Shown here one piece after another: positions 49,292 to 60,411 of a stretch of DNA of 64,000 bases; positions within the stretch are counted from its first letter, which is position 1, and every line of letters begins with the position of its first letter. The stretch is from an uncultured Sulfitobacter sp. (GTDB lineage: Bacteria > Pseudomonadota > Alphaproteobacteria > Rhodobacterales > Rhodobacteraceae). The stretch spans positions 372,001 to 436,000 of the forward strand of contig NZ_CANMQD010000001.1 in the NCBI RefSeq assembly GCF_947499945.1, in the 5' to 3' direction. The notes beneath the pieces are model-generated. The model saw only the letters and a list, made by a program, of their open reading frames with translations, ran no database searches and was not told the DNA's origin. A program made the position numbers and the translations under genes.

Positions 49292-51320
49292 GCCATTGGG
49301 CCTTGGTCCTGAAACATACAATTCAAACGCCGCCGGTTCCGAAATGAACCGGCGGCTTTTTGTGTATAATGGCGGCTTCCTGACCCAAGGACGCATCCGC
49401 CGCATCCTGCAACTGTCGGGCTACTCCATCCATGTGGGCCTACCAACGCAGAAGGGCGATTCCGTAGCAGTCTGGGGCAACTCCCCCACCGCGCATCGTG
49501 GCGAAGGGGTGGCCGAGGCACGCGATGCTCCCATTGTCCGGGTTGAGGATGCCCTCTTGCGTTCCCTTTTCCCCGGCCGCGATGGAGAGCCACCCCTTGG
49601 GCTCTTTATTGACCACCGCGCCGTACATTTCGACCCGTCCATACCTTCAGACCTCGAAATCTTGCTGGCCACACACCCCTTAGACGATACTGCCCTCCTG
49701 AATCGCGCCCGCACCTGCATCGCAAGGCTCCAAGAGGCTCACCTGAGCAAATACGCCGCCATTCCGCTGGACACGCCCCCCCCGGAAGCAGGCTATGTCG
49801 TGGTCATCGATCAAACCGAAGGCGATGCTTCTGTCACCGCCTCAGGCGCAGACCGTGCACGCTTTCTCGAAATGCTCTACTACGCCCAAGAGGAACACCC
49901 CGGCGCACGCATCCTCGTCAAAACCCATCCCGAAACTGCCGCAGGTCACCGCAAAGGCTACTTCCGCGACAGCGACATGAACGAGCGCATTTCATTCCTC
50001 ACAGACCCGATCAGCCCGTACACCCTCTTCGAGGGCGCACTCGGCGTTTACACTGTCTCCTCTGGCCTAGGGTTCGAGGCGATCTTTGCAGGCCACAAAC
50101 CCCGCGTTTTCGGCCAGCCTTTCTACGCTGGCTGGGGCCTGACCGATGACGCCTTCGAGGTCCAGCGCCGCCAGCGTAAACTCACCCGCGCCCAACTCTT
50201 CGCCGCCGCGATGATCCTCTATCCCCGCTGGTACGACCCCTACCGCGACACCCTCACCACGCTCGAAGTCGTAATCGACACGCTGGAGGCCCAAGCGCGC
50301 AGCTGGCGCGAAGACCGCCACGGCTGGGCCGCTGTCGGCATGAGCGTCTGGAAACGCCCGCACCTGCAGAAAATTTATGGTGCCTACACGCCGCTGACTT
50401 TCGCCGACCACCTCGCCGACATATCAGACCGCCCCCAAATGGCATGGGCAGGTAAAATCGACAGCGGTGGCAGGGGCATCACCCGTGTTGAGGACGGCTT
50501 CATCCGTTCGCGCGGCCTTGGCGCATCCCTTGTCCCCCCCCTCTCGCTAGTCACCGACGATCTTGGCATCTACTACGATCCCGCGCGCCCTTCACGGCTC
50601 GAAAAACTAATCGAACAACGCGCCACACCGCGCCTCGACCAGGAATTCCGCGCCGCGCGTCTCGTCCGCTCCCTAATCGACGCAGGCCTCAGCAAATACA
50701 ACACGGGCAACCCGCCCGAAGCGCTCCCCGATGGCCACCGCATCCTTGTCTGCGGCCAAGTCGCCGATGACGCCTCCATCAAGTTCGGCACCAGCGACAT
50801 CACCACAAACCAAGCACTCCTCGACGCCGTCCGCGAAGCGCATCCCGACGCCATCATCCTATATAAACCCCATCCCGATGTGGAAGCAGGCCTACGGAGC
50901 GGTGCGCTCACCGACCCGTCGAAAGCCACCCAAATCATCACGAATACCGACCCTGCCGCCCTTTTGGCACAGGTGAACGAAGTGCATACCATGACGTCGC
51001 TCATCGGATTCGAGGCCCTCATACGTGGCATCCCCGTCACCACCTATGGCGCACCGTTCTATGCAGGCTGGGGCCTCACCACTGACCGCTCCGACGTGCC
51101 GCCGCGCCGCCGCGCCACACCCACAATCGAAGGCTTGGCCCACGCCACCCTCATCGACTACCCGCGCTACTATGATCCAAAAACCAACCAGCCTTGCCCC
51201 GCAGAGATCGCCGTCCTGCGGCTTAGCGAAAACGACGTCCCCGCCCCCAGCCGCCGCAACCGCATCGTCTCAAAGTTGCAAAGCATATTTGCCCGCTACG
51301 CGCATATCTGGCGCAAGTAG
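49284..51320 (+). CDS. capsular polysaccharide biosynthesis protein, KpsC-like (duplicated Kdo-transferase-type domains)
   Basis: Two similar halves: RVEDALLRSLFPG...TVSSGLGFEAIFAGHKPRVFGQPFYAGWGLT and RVEDGFIRSRGLG...TMTSLIGFEALIRGIPVTTYGAPFYAGWGLT. Confidence 0.92.
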   Translation: MAKPLGLGPETYNSNAAGSEMNRRLFVYNGGFLTQGRIRRILQLSGYSIHVGLPTQKGDSVAVWGNSPTAHRGEGVAEARDAPIVRVEDALLRSLFPGRDGEPPLGLFIDHRAVHFDPSIPSDLEILLATHPLDDTALLNRARTCIARLQEAHLSKYAAIPLDTPPPEAGYVVVIDQTEGDASVTASGADRARFLEMLYYAQEEHPGARILVKTHPETAAGHRKGYFRDSDMNERISFLTDPISPYTLFEGALGVYTVSSGLGFEAIFAGHKPRVFGQPFYAGWGLTDDAFEVQRRQRKLTRAQLFAAAMILYPRWYDPYRDTLTTLEVVIDTLEAQARSWREDRHGWAAVGMSVWKRPHLQKIYGAYTPLTFADHLADISDRPQMAWAGKIDSGGRGITRVEDGFIRSRGLGASLVPPLSLVTDDLGIYYDPARPSRLEKLIEQRATPRLDQEFRAARLVRSLIDAGLSKYNTGNPPEALPDGHRILVCGQVADDASIKFGTSDITTNQALLDAVREAHPDAIILYKPHPDVEAGLRSGALTDPSKATQIITNTDPAALLAQVNEVHTMTSLIGFEALIRGIPVTTYGAPFYAGWGLTTDRSDVPPRRRATPTIEGLAHATLIDYPRYYDPKTNQPCPAEIAVLRLSENDVPAPSRRNRIVSKLQSIFARYAHIWRK

Positions 51321-52415
51321 CTAGCCGCGAGTACGCACCCAACGGTGCAGCACATCAGGCCCCACACTTCGCGTCTCCACAAGATCAAATCGCGGAGCGG
51401 CACCCAAGCGCTGCAGACCCATCGGACCAATCCCCGCCAAACCCTCGGCTCCAATCACAACACCTGCCGTAAACCCGACCAAATGATCCACCAGATCCGC
51501 CCGCAGCAGGCTCGCCGCCATAGCAGACCCTCCTTCGGAGAACACCCGCGTCAGCCCATGCGCACCCAACTGCTGCAACACATCGCCCATATCCAACTGT
51601 GCCGCAGACGCGCGACAAGGCAGCATAACCGCCCCCATTCCGCGCCACGCATCAATCAACGCATCAGGCGCATCCGCCCCATGACACAGGATCAGCGGCA
51701 CATCGCCCACCGTCTGCGCCAGCTTTCCCGTTAACGGAATATCCAACCGCCGCGACACAACAACCCGCGCAGGCTGCCGCGCAACACCCAAATCACGCAC
51801 ATTCAGCGTAGGATCATCGGCACGCACAGTACCGCCGCCGACCATCACAGCATCATGATTGGCCCGCATCCCGTGCACCGCACGTCGCGCAGGACCTTGT
51901 GTGATCCACTGGCTCTCACCCGTCGCCGTGGCGATCCGCCCGTCAAAGGATGACGCCAGCTTGAGCGTGATCATGGGTCGACCCTGCTCCACACGACTGA
52001 AAAACCCGATGTTGTCGTGACGGGCCTGCGCTTCGAGAACCCCCGTCACAACTTCGATACCCGCATCACGCAACATAGCAATACCACGCCCTGCAACGCG
52101 ATCGTCACTGTCACCAGCGGCAACAACAACCCGCGCAACGCCCGCATCAATTAATGCACTAGCACAGGGCGGTGTCTGGCCCTGATGCGCACAAGGCTCC
52201 AATGTCACAAATACGTCCGCCCCACGCCCAGCAGCCCCTGCTTGGGCCAAGGCCTGTGTCTCCGCATGGGGCCGACCAGAGGGCGCAGTCCAACCGCGCC
52301 CCACAATCAGTCCATCCGACACAACTACACAGCCCACCGCTGGGTTGGGCCACGTGTTGCCTAACCCGCGCCGCCCCAAGGACAGCGCGAGGGCCATGTA
52401 GCGTGTATCGCTCAA
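51321..52415 (-). CDS. ribD: bifunctional diaminohydroxyphosphoribosylaminopyrimidine deaminase/reductase
   Basis: [11 protein letters not shown]...[59 protein letters not shown]. Confidence 0.95.
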   Translation of the reverse strand: MSDTRYMALALSLGRRGLGNTWPNPAVGCVVVSDGLIVGRGWTAPSGRPHAETQALAQAGAAGRGADVFVTLEPCAHQGQTPPCASALIDAGVARVVVAAGDSDDRVAGRGIAMLRDAGIEVVTGVLEAQARHDNIGFFSRVEQGRPMITLKLASSFDGRIATATGESQWITQGPARRAVHGMRANHDAVMVGGGTVRADDPTLNVRDLGVARQPARVVVSRRLDIPLTGKLAQTVGDVPLILCHGADAPDALIDAWRGMGAVMLPCRASAAQLDMGDVLQQLGAHGLTRVFSEGGSAMAASLLRADLVDHLVGFTAGVVIGAEGLAGIGPMGLQRLGAAPRFDLVETRSVGPDVLHRWVRTRG

Positions 52416-52885
52416 CTCTCGGTTTCGGGAGGTGTGTCAGGGCGCAATTCAGCGACGAACTTGTCAAAGTCGTCCGCCTGCTGGAAGTTCTTGTATACGC
52501 TCGCAAAACGCACATAAGCTACGGTATCAATCCGCGCCAACGCTTCCATCACGATCTCGCCAATCTGCTTGGAGCCGACATCCGTCTCGCCCATGCTCTC
52601 CAACCGGCGAACAATGCCACTGATCATCTGGTCAATGCGCTCGGGCTCGATCGGGCGCTTTTGCATTGAAATACGAATGGAGCGTTCCAGTTTGTCGCGG
52701 TCAAAGTCCTCGCGCTTGCCCGATGTCTTGATCACCACCAGGTCGCGCAACTGCACACGCTCATATGTGGTAAAACGCCCGCCGCAGGCAGGGCAAAACC
52801 GTCTGCGGCGAATGGATACATGATCCTCCGCCGGTCGGCTGTCTTTAACTTGTGTATCTACATTTCCGCAAAATGGGCAGCGCAT
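52412..52885 (-). CDS. nrdR: transcriptional regulator NrdR
   Basis: [46 protein letters not shown]. Confidence 0.96.
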   Translation of the reverse strand: MRCPFCGNVDTQVKDSRPAEDHVSIRRRRFCPACGGRFTTYERVQLRDLVVIKTSGKREDFDRDKLERSIRISMQKRPIEPERIDQMISGIVRRLESMGETDVGSKQIGEIVMEALARIDTVAYVRFASVYKNFQQADDFDKFVAELRPDTPPETES

Positions 52886-53091
52886 TGGCTGTGTCCCCTT
52901 GTTCCTGATCCGCCTCTATTGTGGGATCACCGCCCCACTTATCCACAGGTATAGGCGAACCCATAGGTTTTGGGTAGTACCGATTTTAACCCCAACATTT
53001 AGAAATCCCGCTTCCCTTTCCCAGCTTTATAGGATGGACCTTTTTACCTAGGTGGGGCGTTGGACCGTGAACACAGTAAAAGGATAGCATT

Positions 53092-53763
53092 ATGGGTAAG
53101 ACACTCTTTATCACCGGCGCCTCCAGCGGGATCGGCGAAGCCACCGCAAAAGCAGCTGCAAAAGCAGGTTGGAACGTCGGCCTCTTCGCCCGCAGCACCG
53201 ATGATCTGGAAAAAATCGCCGCCGACATTGGCGATCAGGCACTGGTCCTGACAGGCGACGCAACAAAACTCGACGATCAAAAGGACGCACTGGCCAAGCT
53301 CAAAGACAAGTTTGGCAGCATTGATGCTGCATTCGCCAACGCAGGTCGCGGATCAGCTGGTGCAGGCATTCAAGAAGGCGACCCCGAAGATTGGGACGGC
53401 ATGGTTGATCTCAACATAAAAGGGGCGCTCTACACCGCCCACGCGGCCCTGCCGCACCTCAAGCCCGTCAAAGGACAGTTCCTCGTCACAGGCTCCATGG
53501 CAGGTCGAAACCACCTCAAAGGGTCGGTCTACGGTGCCACGAAATGGTTCATTCACGGTTTCGCGGGAAACTTGGCCCAAGAGATGGCAGAATGGGGTGG
53601 CCGATGTATGGTCATCTCCCCTGGTATGGTTGACACAGGTTTCTTTGACAGCCCAAAACCTGACAAACTTAAGCCCGAGGATATCGCTAACGCTATGGTC
53701 TTTGCGCTGAACGCAGATCAGCGTGCAAACGTCCGCGAAATCTACATCGCACCAACCAACTAA
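53092..53763 (+). CDS. SDR family oxidoreductase
   Basis: LFITGASSGIGEATAKAAAKAG and YGATKWFIHGFAGNL. Confidence 0.93.
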   Translation: MGKTLFITGASSGIGEATAKAAAKAGWNVGLFARSTDDLEKIAADIGDQALVLTGDATKLDDQKDALAKLKDKFGSIDAAFANAGRGSAGAGIQEGDPEDWDGMVDLNIKGALYTAHAALPHLKPVKGQFLVTGSMAGRNHLKGSVYGATKWFIHGFAGNLAQEMAEWGGRCMVISPGMVDTGFFDSPKPDKLKPEDIANAMVFALNADQRANVREIYIAPTN

Positions 53764-53869
53764 TCCGAGTTAAGAACGCGCCGCCGCCAAACAGGTGTGC
53801 GGCGCAACGATATTCTGGAAAACTGAAGCGACCACCACGCGCCCCGAGTTGGGTCAAGGCGCGGAAAAG

Positions 53870-54274
53870 TTATTTGGTCGAGCGCGTAAAAGCATCGCGG
53901 CAAAAACGCCGAGCGGTGGCCGATTTCACCATAGCCCCCACAACATCAACAGTCAGCGTGTTTCGCTTCTGCGCGGCAGGAAGACCCGCATTGCTCAGGC
54001 TGAACACGACACCCTGCCGCCCTGATGCTGTGCGCGCAGGCCCGAGGGGGTTGCGGACATAAATCGGTGTATTCTCGGACAACCCGCGCCGCACTTCGAC
54101 ATAACTTGCAGCGGCGCACCACAATTCTGACGTGCCCATCTGCTGGAGACGGATCACTTCAAAATTGCCACCGCCCAAGGGATTGATCACAAACCGCCCC
54201 TCCTCCCCCAAAGTGGCGGCCTGAGCACCGATCCCCGCGAAAGCTACAATGGCGGCAATGATTACGGCTCTCAT
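53870..54274 (-). CDS. secreted protein, WCAAA-Y family paralog 3
   Basis: Signal peptide; NFEVIRLQQMGTSELWCAAASYVEVRRGLS...RRFCRDAF. Confidence 0.75.
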   Translation of the reverse strand: MRAVIIAAIVAFAGIGAQAATLGEEGRFVINPLGGGNFEVIRLQQMGTSELWCAAASYVEVRRGLSENTPIYVRNPLGPARTASGRQGVVFSLSNAGLPAAQKRNTLTVDVVGAMVKSATARRFCRDAFTRSTK

Positions 54275-54675
54275 GGTCGGTTACCTGAGCGCAGCAACTT
54301 GTGATCAGCGCAAAATCCGATCGCATGACCCACTCCCATATTTGCACCTGCATCCCTGACAGTCAGACCTACGATGGTAACGGGCGTGCGGGTTTGCCCA
54401 TTGGCATCCAGCGTGAAAGTCACTCCGCCCCGCCCCTTGCGCCCTTCGGCAACATAGAGACGCTGAGGCGCACGTGCACCCTCAACGCGGCGCGCATAAT
54501 CGGCGGCAGCACACCACATGCCCCGCGCACCCACACCCGCATCGCCCTGAACCAAGAAGCCCCCAGCCACTGGCACAACAGTCACACCGTTTTGCGCTTT
54601 AAAACTCTGCGCAGCCAAAGGACCAGCCCCGAGCAAGGCAATCGCCCCGCAAATCAACAAACGTCTCATATTCAC
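54271..54675 (-). CDS. secreted protein, WCAAA-Y family paralog 2
   Basis: Signal peptide; GFLVQGDAGVGARGMWCAAADYARRVEGARAPQRLYVAEGRKGRGGVTFT...IGFCADHKLL. Confidence 0.75.
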   Translation of the reverse strand: MNMRRLLICGAIALLGAGPLAAQSFKAQNGVTVVPVAGGFLVQGDAGVGARGMWCAAADYARRVEGARAPQRLYVAEGRKGRGGVTFTLDANGQTRTPVTIVGLTVRDAGANMGVGHAIGFCADHKLLRSGNRP

Positions 54676-55094
54676 TTCCTTCTTAATAAACGGTCGGTAA
54701 TGTCGAAATCATCGGGGCGACAAAACTGGATCGCATGCGCAATCGGCAACCCCACACCAACCTGTGAAGTGTTCAACGATGTGGACTGAAACGGCCCTTG
54801 CGAGAGATTTGCCGCATTTGTCGTAAAGACAACGGATTTGCGCCCCACAACGCTGCGCGACGGGCCACGGGCATCACGGATGTAAATACGCCCCTTTGCT
54901 CCCAACCGCCGCTCGGCATAATCAGCCGCAGCACACCAGATGCCGCGTGGACCTTTCCCCCGTGCCTCGATCACTTCGAAGGTCGAGCGGCTCAGCGGCA
55001 CAACATCAAGATCATTCACAGCGCGGTAGGTTTGGGCCTGAGCCGCAATCGGCGTGGCCACAGCAAGCACAACGGCATATAGTAGAGGACGCAT
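54672..55094 (-). CDS. secreted protein, WCAAA-Y family paralog 1
   Basis: Signal peptide; TFEVIEARGKGPRGIWCAAADYAERRLGAKGRIYIRDARGPSRSVVGRKSVVFT...IQFCRPDDF. Confidence 0.75.
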   Translation of the reverse strand: MRPLLYAVVLAVATPIAAQAQTYRAVNDLDVVPLSRSTFEVIEARGKGPRGIWCAAADYAERRLGAKGRIYIRDARGPSRSVVGRKSVVFTTNAANLSQGPFQSTSLNTSQVGVGLPIAHAIQFCRPDDFDITDRLLRRK

Positions 55095-55270
55095 GGCAGG
55101 TTTCTCCTTTGAATGTATCCATTAGATAGGTGCAGCAGCCCAGAGGTCAAAATCAAAGCAGCGTGACCAGCATGTTACCGCCACCGGCGACGGCATCAGA
55201 ATTTTAGTAGTTCTGGCCCAATTTTTCGCGAAAAATTGTTTCCCGCCGCCAAACACATCTTCAAAACGAA

Positions 55271-55305
55271 AAAGCCCCACCAGAGGCATGCTCGGGCGGG
55301 GCTTT
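55271..55305 (-). terminator. Rho-independent terminator of rpoD
   Basis: aaagcccc/ggggcttt stem followed by a T-tract on the minus strand (cttttttcg-type). Confidence 0.75.
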
Positions 55306-55322
55306 AATCCTATAACGACCGC

Positions 55323-57305
55323 TTACTGGTCGAGGAAACTGCGCAGTTTGCGCGAACGGCTCGGATGCTTAAGCTTGCGCAGCGCCTTGGCCTCAATCTG
55401 ACGGATACGCTCACGCGTGACGCTAAACTGCTGGCCCACTTCTTCAAGCGTGTGATCCGTGTTCATACCGATGCCAAAACGCATCCGCAGAACCCGTTCT
55501 TCGCGTGGTGTAAGCGAAGCGAGAACCCGCGTCGTAGTCTCTTTAAGGTTCTCCTGAATGGCACTATCCAAAGGCAGCACAGCATTCTTGTCCTCGATGA
55601 AGTCACCCAGCTGGCTATCTTCTTCGTCACCAATCGGCGTCTCAAGGGAAATCGGCTCCTTGGCGATTTTCATCACCTTGCGGACCTTCTCCAGCGGCAT
55701 TTGCAGCTTTTCGGCCAATTCTTCCGGCGTCGGCTCGCGGCCAATCTCGTGCAGCATCTGACGACCCGTACGCACCAGTTTGTTGATCGTCTCGATCATG
55801 TGCACCGGAATACGGATGGTTCGCGCCTGATCCGCGATCGAGCGTGTTATCGCCTGACGGATCCACCATGTCGCATAGGTCGAGAATTTATAGCCACGGC
55901 GATATTCGAACTTATCGACCGCTTTCATCAAGCCAATGTTACCTTCCTGAATAAGATCAAGGAATTGCAGACCACGGTTCGTGTATTTCTTCGCAATCGA
56001 GATAACCAGACGCAGGTTCGCTTCGACCATTTCTTTCTTGGCCTGACGGGCTTCTTTTTCGCCCTTCTGAACCTGCTGCACGATGCGGCGGAATTCAGAG
56101 ATATCCAGACCTACATACTGGCCCACTTGCGCCATATCGGTGCGCAGCTCGGTCACTTTGTCGGCGGAGCGTTCGATGAACATCTGCCAGCCACGACCAG
56201 CCTTTTCGCCCATCCGCTCCATCCAGTTGGGGTCAAGCTCGTGACCACGGTAGGCATCCACAAACTCTTTGCGGTTGATGCGCGCCTGATCCGCCAACTT
56301 CACCATTGCACTATCGATCTGCATGATGCGGCGGTTGATGCCATAGAGCTGGTCAATCAACGCTTCGATACGGTTGTTGTGGAGGTGCAGGTCATTAACC
56401 AGCAGCACAATTTCCGACCGCAGCTTCTGGTAGGCCGCCTCGTTCTTGCCCGAGAAGGATCCGTCCTCATTCAGCGTGGCCGAGATACGGTTGTCCTGCA
56501 TTTGGCTCAGCTTCACATAATCATCAGCGATCAGGTCCAGTGCTTCAAGAACCTGAGGCTTAAGTGCCGCTTCCATCGCTGCAAGCGACATGTTGGCCTG
56601 TTCGTCCTCATCATCGTCGTCGTCATCTTCTGCCACAATCGCATTGCCATCCGCGTCCAACTCTGGCTCGCCGTCGGTTTTGGCCGCAACAGGCGCACCC
56701 GCAACGGGGACAACAGGTGTCACGGTCTCTTCTTCACCCATCGTTGTGCCGAATGTCGCCTCAAGATCGATCACATCACGCAGCAAAATATCCTCGGACA
56801 AAAGTTCGTCACGCCAGATGGTAATCGCCTGAAAGGTCAGAGGGCTCTCGCACAGGCCCGCGATCATTGTATTGCGACCAGCCTCAATGCGCTTGGCAAT
56901 CGCAATCTCGCCTTCACGGCTCAGGAGTTCCACGGACCCCATCTCGCGCAAGTACATGCGCACAGGGTCGTCGGTACGGTCCAATTTCTCTGAGGTGCCG
57001 GACCCCAAAACAATCTCTTTGGGGCCATCTGTGGTGGCAACATCCGTGCCACCTTTCTCCTCGTCTTCGTCTTCATCTTCAATGATGTTAATGCCCATCT
57101 CGGACAGCATCGACATCACGTCTTCGATCTGTTCGGAGGACACCTGATCAGGTGGCAGAACCGTGTTGAGCTGATCGTAGGTGATATATCCCTTCTCTCG
57201 GGCATCACCGATCATCTTCTTCACAGCCGCTTGCGACATATCCAGCGAGTGACCAGAATCCTGATCGTCGCGCTTTGCATCTTCGTTGGTGTCTTTCGCA
57301 GCCAT
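55323..57305 (-). CDS. rpoD: RNA polymerase sigma factor RpoD (sigma-70)
   Basis: [81 protein letters not shown]. Confidence 0.97.
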   Translation of the reverse strand: MAAKDTNEDAKRDDQDSGHSLDMSQAAVKKMIGDAREKGYITYDQLNTVLPPDQVSSEQIEDVMSMLSEMGINIIEDEDEDEEKGGTDVATTDGPKEIVLGSGTSEKLDRTDDPVRMYLREMGSVELLSREGEIAIAKRIEAGRNTMIAGLCESPLTFQAITIWRDELLSEDILLRDVIDLEATFGTTMGEEETVTPVVPVAGAPVAAKTDGEPELDADGNAIVAEDDDDDDEDEQANMSLAAMEAALKPQVLEALDLIADDYVKLSQMQDNRISATLNEDGSFSGKNEAAYQKLRSEIVLLVNDLHLHNNRIEALIDQLYGINRRIMQIDSAMVKLADQARINRKEFVDAYRGHELDPNWMERMGEKAGRGWQMFIERSADKVTELRTDMAQVGQYVGLDISEFRRIVQQVQKGEKEARQAKKEMVEANLRLVISIAKKYTNRGLQFLDLIQEGNIGLMKAVDKFEYRRGYKFSTYATWWIRQAITRSIADQARTIRIPVHMIETINKLVRTGRQMLHEIGREPTPEELAEKLQMPLEKVRKVMKIAKEPISLETPIGDEEDSQLGDFIEDKNAVLPLDSAIQENLKETTTRVLASLTPREERVLRMRFGIGMNTDHTLEEVGQQFSVTRERIRQIEAKALRKLKHPSRSRKLRSFLDQ

Positions 57306-57478
57306 AAAAAGCTCCTATCTGTCCCTAAGCGAATCACTCGGCAGTGATTCGGTATTCCGAATCATGCGGGGTTTGAGGTGATTCTTAAACCCGACATTCT
57401 TATTTTTCCGCTAATTGCGGAGATTTGGTGACGTCCACGCCACAAATCTTTACCTTAATTCACCCAAAATCGCCCTAG

Positions 57479-59473
57479 TCAGCGCTTCTTGCCGCCTTTG
57501 GAAAAGTCGATTTTATCAAACATACTCCGGCTATTTGCCACCTGCTCGCGATCAAGGCGTGCGCCGTTGTCCGCGATAACATATTCCGCTTTGTCTTCCT
57601 GACCAGCCCGTAGCGCCATATCAGCAGCTTTCGCTGCCTCCGCAAGCCGCCATGTCAGTCCCTCGTCCGCCTCACCGCTTAAATCATCTGCTGCATCTTG
57701 CACTTCGTCTTTCAGGCCCCGCGCCGCTTCAAGCTGGGCAAGCCCTGTCGATACCGCAATGCGGGCCACCTCGGCATTGCCGGGATTTCGCACACTAGGG
57801 GTCAGCCTTACGTGGCTCTGCGACAGCAGATCTTCAAGGGCATCAGGCCCCAAAGCCATGCGAATTTTATCATTGAGCACATCGCTGCCTTGCCCCACGT
57901 GTCGCAGCATCAGATCACGGAAAATCCGGTGCGTCTGGTCTAGACAAACCATCCCCTCCAGACCGCTCTCAAAATCCTCGATGATCTCGGGGCAGGTCAC
58001 AAAGGCCGCCAGAATAACCGCCTCGCACAGATGCTCTGTTGTGCCGTCATTGCCGGATGCCGCCAGCAGCGATGACTTCGCCCCCGCCGAGGGGCCTTGA
58101 GGGGCTTTGGTGCCCCACGACTGGCCCCATTGCTTACCGCCGCCGCGCGGCGCGACACGCATCCCACCGCCACTGGGTTTCGAGCGGAACAACTGCCAGC
58201 GCATATCCTTGATCGCTTGCCCGTAGTGGCTGCGGATGCTCGGATCTTTAATAAGCATAATCTTCTCGCGCAGGCTTTTGTCCAGCGCTGCCTTACGTTC
58301 TGGACTGTCGAAATTCTTGCCCTCGACTTCACGGTTCCACAGCAGTTGCACCATCGGTACCGCCGCATCAATCAGGGTCTGCACTGCCCCCGCACCGCTT
58401 GCTTTCAGCAGATCATCAGGGTCCTGCCCCTCGGGCATCATTGCAAAACGCAAGGATCGCCCCGCCTCCAACAATGGCAGCGCCAGATCAATCAGCCGTA
58501 ATGCTGCCCGCTGCCCCGCCGTATCGCCATCCAGCGTGATAATCGGCTCGTCTGAAATCCGCCACAGCATCGCCAGCTGGTTCTCGGTAATCGCCGTACC
58601 CAGCGGCGCCACAGATGCACCGAACCCCGCTTCTGACAGCGCGATCACGTCCATATAGCCTTCAGCCACCAGCAAAGGCAGCCCCTTGCCCGCAGCAACC
58701 CGCGCGTCTTTCACATTGTAAAGGCTGCGCCCTTTATCAAATAATTCCGTCTCGGGAGAGTTGAGGTATTTCGCCTTATCCTCAGGGTCCATTGCACGGC
58801 CACCAAAGGCAATCGCACGCCCCCGCGCATCACGGATCGGATACATAATCCGTCCGCGAAACGTGTCATAGGGCTTGCCGCCCTTGGTCGACGGCTTTGC
58901 CAGCCCTGCGCCAATAATTAGATCGTCAGGGATATCTTTGCCCTTGAGCGCATCCCACAACCCCTGCCAGCTGTCAGGCGCAAATCCGATCTCCCAGCGG
59001 TCACACACCTCGCCAGACAATCCACGCCGATCCAGATACTCCCGCGCACTCGACGCTGCCCCCGTGCGCAACTGCAAGCGGAACCACTTGACCGCCAGCT
59101 CCATCACATCAGCCAGATCCTTGCGTGCATCCGCCTTCTCGGCGGCACGCGGATCACGCTCTGGCATCGGCATACCCGCTTCACCAGCCAATATCTCGAC
59201 CGCCTCCATGAAGCTCACATTCTCCGTCTCGCGTACGAAACTGATCGCATCGCCTTTTGCGTGACAGCCAAAGCAGTAGTAAAACCCCTTGCGGTCATCG
59301 ACATGAAAACTGGCAGATTTTTCCTGATGAAACGGACACGGCGCCCACATATCGCCCTTGCCCTGATTGGATTTTCGCGCATCCCACATGACTTTGCGCC
59401 CGACAACCTGCGAGAGGCTCGACCGTGTGCGTAATTCGTCAAGGAAACCGGGAGGAAGACTCATACCTACCAA
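57479..59473 (-). CDS. dnaG: DNA primase
   Basis: CPFHQEKSASFHVDDRKGFYYCFGCHAKGDAISF zinc-binding region and TOPRIM VAEGYMDVIALSEAGF. Confidence 0.96.
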   Translation of the reverse strand: MVGMSLPPGFLDELRTRSSLSQVVGRKVMWDARKSNQGKGDMWAPCPFHQEKSASFHVDDRKGFYYCFGCHAKGDAISFVRETENVSFMEAVEILAGEAGMPMPERDPRAAEKADARKDLADVMELAVKWFRLQLRTGAASSAREYLDRRGLSGEVCDRWEIGFAPDSWQGLWDALKGKDIPDDLIIGAGLAKPSTKGGKPYDTFRGRIMYPIRDARGRAIAFGGRAMDPEDKAKYLNSPETELFDKGRSLYNVKDARVAAGKGLPLLVAEGYMDVIALSEAGFGASVAPLGTAITENQLAMLWRISDEPIITLDGDTAGQRAALRLIDLALPLLEAGRSLRFAMMPEGQDPDDLLKASGAGAVQTLIDAAVPMVQLLWNREVEGKNFDSPERKAALDKSLREKIMLIKDPSIRSHYGQAIKDMRWQLFRSKPSGGGMRVAPRGGGKQWGQSWGTKAPQGPSAGAKSSLLAASGNDGTTEHLCEAVILAAFVTCPEIIEDFESGLEGMVCLDQTHRIFRDLMLRHVGQGSDVLNDKIRMALGPDALEDLLSQSHVRLTPSVRNPGNAEVARIAVSTGLAQLEAARGLKDEVQDAADDLSGEADEGLTWRLAEAAKAADMALRAGQEDKAEYVIADNGARLDREQVANSRSMFDKIDFSKGGKKR

Positions 59474-59538
59474 TATGGGGAGCGGCGCGTCAGAGTCCAG
59501 AAGCCGCCGTAGCGATCATAGCGCTTATTGCATCAAAT

Positions 59539-59841
59539 CTACTGGGAAAGACACATCTCGTTCCACGCCGCCTTGAGGTCGACAGACTTCACTTCGGCCA
59601 TTTTCATCCCGTAGACCCAAGGCGTCACAAGCGGGATCACAGCATTGTATTTCTCTGGCCAAGCGGGCGCAGTCTCGGCCACATGCGCAGGCACTTTCCG
59701 CTCTCCCACACGCGCCATGCGCGCCGCCTGAACAGCCGCGACAATATCACTTTGATAGCCACAGTCTTTTTCCTTGGCCGTTGCAGCAAAGGATGGGGAT
59801 GCAAGCGCAAGGCAAATGGAAAAACTCAACAGACGGATCAT
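59539..59841 (-). CDS. small secreted hypothetical protein
   Basis: Signal peptide MIRLLSFSICLALASPSFA, two cysteines. Confidence 0.6.
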   Translation of the reverse strand: MIRLLSFSICLALASPSFAATAKEKDCGYQSDIVAAVQAARMARVGERKVPAHVAETAPAWPEKYNAVIPLVTPWVYGMKMAEVKSVDLKAAWNEMCLSQ

Positions 59842-59874
59842 AACAAACTCCAGAAAAACATATTCCGGTACGTT

Positions 59875-60411
59875 CTATCCCCGTGCGGCTACCGCTTCCA
59901 GTGCTCTCGCCAAATCGTGAACAAGCGTTCCAGCCATTGAGCGGAATACCGCAATCATAAATGTATCGCCGTCCAGCCGCGTGATGCTCGCATTCATATG
60001 CCCCAACTGACTGCGTACGGATGCGCCCACACCAAACGCGCTCAGCCGCATGTCCACTGGCACCAACCGCGCCAATGCATCCGCTCCGCCCGTCCCCGTC
60101 AGCGTCACCACAGCCCATGCGTCCGACTGGTCCACCACCGCCGCATAAGCCCCAAGGTTCGCGTCAGGCACCGCGCCCATGAGCAGCGCCTCGCCACGTC
60201 CAGCCCAAACCAGCCGCGCATCACCATCGGTCGTGCTTTGCAACGGTGCAGGAAACGGCATGCCCAGCGCACGGCCCAGAACAGACCCAGACGCCCCTGA
60301 AAACGGCGTCACCGAGGTAATCGGCCACATATCCACTTCTTCAACCGTCAACGCGCCAATGGTAATCGGCAATAGACCCGCACAAGGGCTCACAGCTTGC
60401 AATTTATCCAC
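59875..60411 (-). CDS. soxG: sarcosine oxidase subunit gamma
   Basis: Position downstream of soxA; MWPITSVTPFSG..., RLVPVDMRLSAFGVGASVRSQLGHMNASITRLDGDTFMIAVFRSMAGTLVHDL. Confidence 0.85.
   Translation of the reverse strand: MDKLQAVSPCAGLLPITIGALTVEEVDMWPITSVTPFSGASGSVLGRALGMPFPAPLQSTTDGDARLVWAGRGEALLMGAVPDANLGAYAAVVDQSDAWAVVTLTGTGGADALARLVPVDMRLSAFGVGASVRSQLGHMNASITRLDGDTFMIAVFRSMAGTLVHDLARALEAVAARG

Noticed and set aside
55365-56993. 542-aa plus-strand ORF antisense to rpoD
   Set aside because: His/Arg/Leu-rich shadow ORF of a strongly conserved sigma-70 gene; no independent support.
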